Positions 63,130 through 64,000 of a DNA stretch of 64,000 nt are shown one piece after another. The notes beneath the pieces are model-generated. The model was not told the DNA's origin. It saw only the letters and a list, made by a program, of their open reading frames with translations, and did not search any database. The stretch comes from Mactra quadrangularis. Lineage: Eukaryota; Mollusca; Bivalvia; Venerida; Mactridae. Where the stretch lies: the NCBI GenBank assembly GCA_025267735.1, contig CM046309.1, positions 58,348,319 to 58,412,318 on the forward strand, written 5' to 3'. Positions within the stretch are counted from its first letter, which is position 1. Each line of letters begins with the position of its first letter. Both the position numbers and the translations under genes were made by a program.

Positions 63130-63484
63130 TTTCTACGGTATTGGAGCACATTTTTTGTGTTTGACCCTTTAGAGTTGAATACCCAGTCCCTTATAGGGAC
63201 AATATTGGTAGAGTAGTCTCCCTTTTAATAGGGATCTGCTTTTCGAATCGTATAAACGCTGATTTCTACGGAGTTAAAGCGATTTTTTTGTGTTCGGCTC
63301 TCTCGAGTTGAATACCCGTTCCCCTGGTTGGGGGAAGAAGGGTCCAGAAGTTCTCCCCCTTGCTGGGGGAGTTCCGCTTCCCTGAGATCCTCAGCTCTAT
63401 TGCTGAAAGGATTGAGGATCTCTGGTCCCAAGTGTGGGACAAAGTGGGAAAAGTAGTCTTCCCCTATTGCTAGGGGAAAACTAC
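63130..63484. other. Duplicated array of GC-rich stem-loops
   Basis: Two 133-bp units begin TTTCTACGG at 63130 and 63263 and share GAGTTGAATACCC. Stem-loops: GTCCC/GGGAC (63186-63200), TCCCT/AGGGA (63219-63234), TTCCCC/GGGGAA (63319-63336), CTCCCCC/GGGGGAG (63353-63371), GAGATCCTCA/TGAGGATCTC (63384-63422), GTCCCA/TGGGAC (63425-63440), TTCCCCT/AGGGGAA (63459-63478, extended by GTAGT/ACTAC). Three of the loops contain TTGCT. No protein explains it. Confidence 0.75.
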
Positions 63485-63720
63485 AAATCTCTGGGAGGGG
63501 GTTGGGCCTGGAAGGGATTTACCGTGGGGTAGCCCTAGGGGACGGTCCAGGAGGCACTGGGGACGGTCCAGGAGGCACTAGGGGCATCCCTGGAGGTCCT
63601 GGGTGCCGAGTCCTGGGGGGGGGCCGGTCTACGGGGGGGCGTCCTGGGAGAGACCTTGGTGCGGATGGTCTTGGGGGACGGCGACCTTTGTGTGGCATGT
63701 TGCCGCCACAATTTCGCTAT
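63485..63720. repeat. GC-rich segment with 21-bp tandem repeat
   Basis: GACGGTCCAGGAGGCACTGG-type units of 21 bp at 63541 and 63562, followed by looser G-rich relatives. GC content is far above the rest of the window. A Gly-rich open frame here follows from the repeats and is not called a gene. Confidence 0.65.
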
Positions 63721-63912
63721 CAAGGTTTTAGGAGCATCACACCATACATAATGTTAAATCGTTAACAAACGTTTTATAAAAAGTATCTGTTCTCGATAAT
63801 GTGAGAATATTCTCATGTGACGAGTATGACAAACGAATTCCAAACGAATATGTCATATTTTATGTCCCATATTCGGCTGAAGGTTGTGCAATATTGGACC
63901 GAATAACACATG

Positions 63913-63937
63913 TGACATATTCGGACCGAATATGTCA
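63913..63937. repeat. 25-bp perfect palindrome
   Basis: TGACATATTCGG and CCGAATATGTCA around a single A. Related half-sites (GAATATGTCATA, CATATTCGG) lie at about 63845 and 63870. Confidence 0.7.
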
Positions 63938-64000
63938 CCGCGTGACATATACTTTTTGTGGCATATGCGGTCTATTTCAATGATTGTATGCTTTGGTAGT

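Noticed and set aside
63502..63765. Gly/Pro-rich frame resembling a collagen-like protein
   Set aside because: The composition follows from 21-bp GC-rich repeats. No Gly-X-Y period of useful length, signal peptide or splice context was seen.

Overview
The window is AT-rich animal nuclear DNA. Genes have short exons with GT-AG introns, and tRNA-derived SINEs and many DNA-transposon remnants lie between and inside them. The style of the repeats, such as the CCCCCGC-ended element at 9.3 kb and the GAGCTGTCAGAG element at 16.8 kb, together with a cathepsin L and a small WSC membrane protein, suggests a mollusc, most likely a bivalve. The species cannot be fixed from this sequence alone.

Three protein genes can be rebuilt exon by exon with matching splice phases. 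(1) A cathepsin L-like cysteine protease lies on the + strand, with coding exons between 6565 and 12811. (2) A 271-residue single-pass membrane protein with one WSC domain lies on the - strand, 32520 down to 23572. (3) A 259-residue SAM-dependent methyltransferase lies on the + strand, 33459 to 39090. Genes 2 and 3 are head to head, with about 940 bp between their start codons. No shared pathway is evident; they are ordinary neighbours.

From about 39.1 kb to the end (25 kb) I find no convincing host gene. One weak exon pair sits on the - strand at 53.3-53.5 kb. This half holds dispersed repeats, tandem repeats and a 1.5 kb hAT element with a fossil piece of transposase (58660-60171).

Mobile DNA dominates. 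Four hAT-type elements carry TIRs, and all have 8-bp target duplications (two of the four perfect in this part of the list, one with a single mismatch, and the 1.5 kb element perfect). A broken Tc1 element (30379-31604) contains another repeat. Several Tc1-like MITEs are present, as is a ~390-bp family with 9-bp target duplications that has one copy in an intron of each of the three genes. There are two tRNA-SINE families and at least four further dispersed families: short palindromes A and B, a GGGGCGGATCC-ended family C, and an ACAACTCAACCC family.

The most unusual structure is at 63.1-63.5 kb: a tandemly duplicated run of GC-rich stem-loops whose stems differ in sequence but keep their pairing. 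Also notable are a 72-bp near-perfect palindrome with 9-bp target duplications (57880-57951) and an array of decoy splice acceptors just upstream of a cathepsin L exon (8185-8363).
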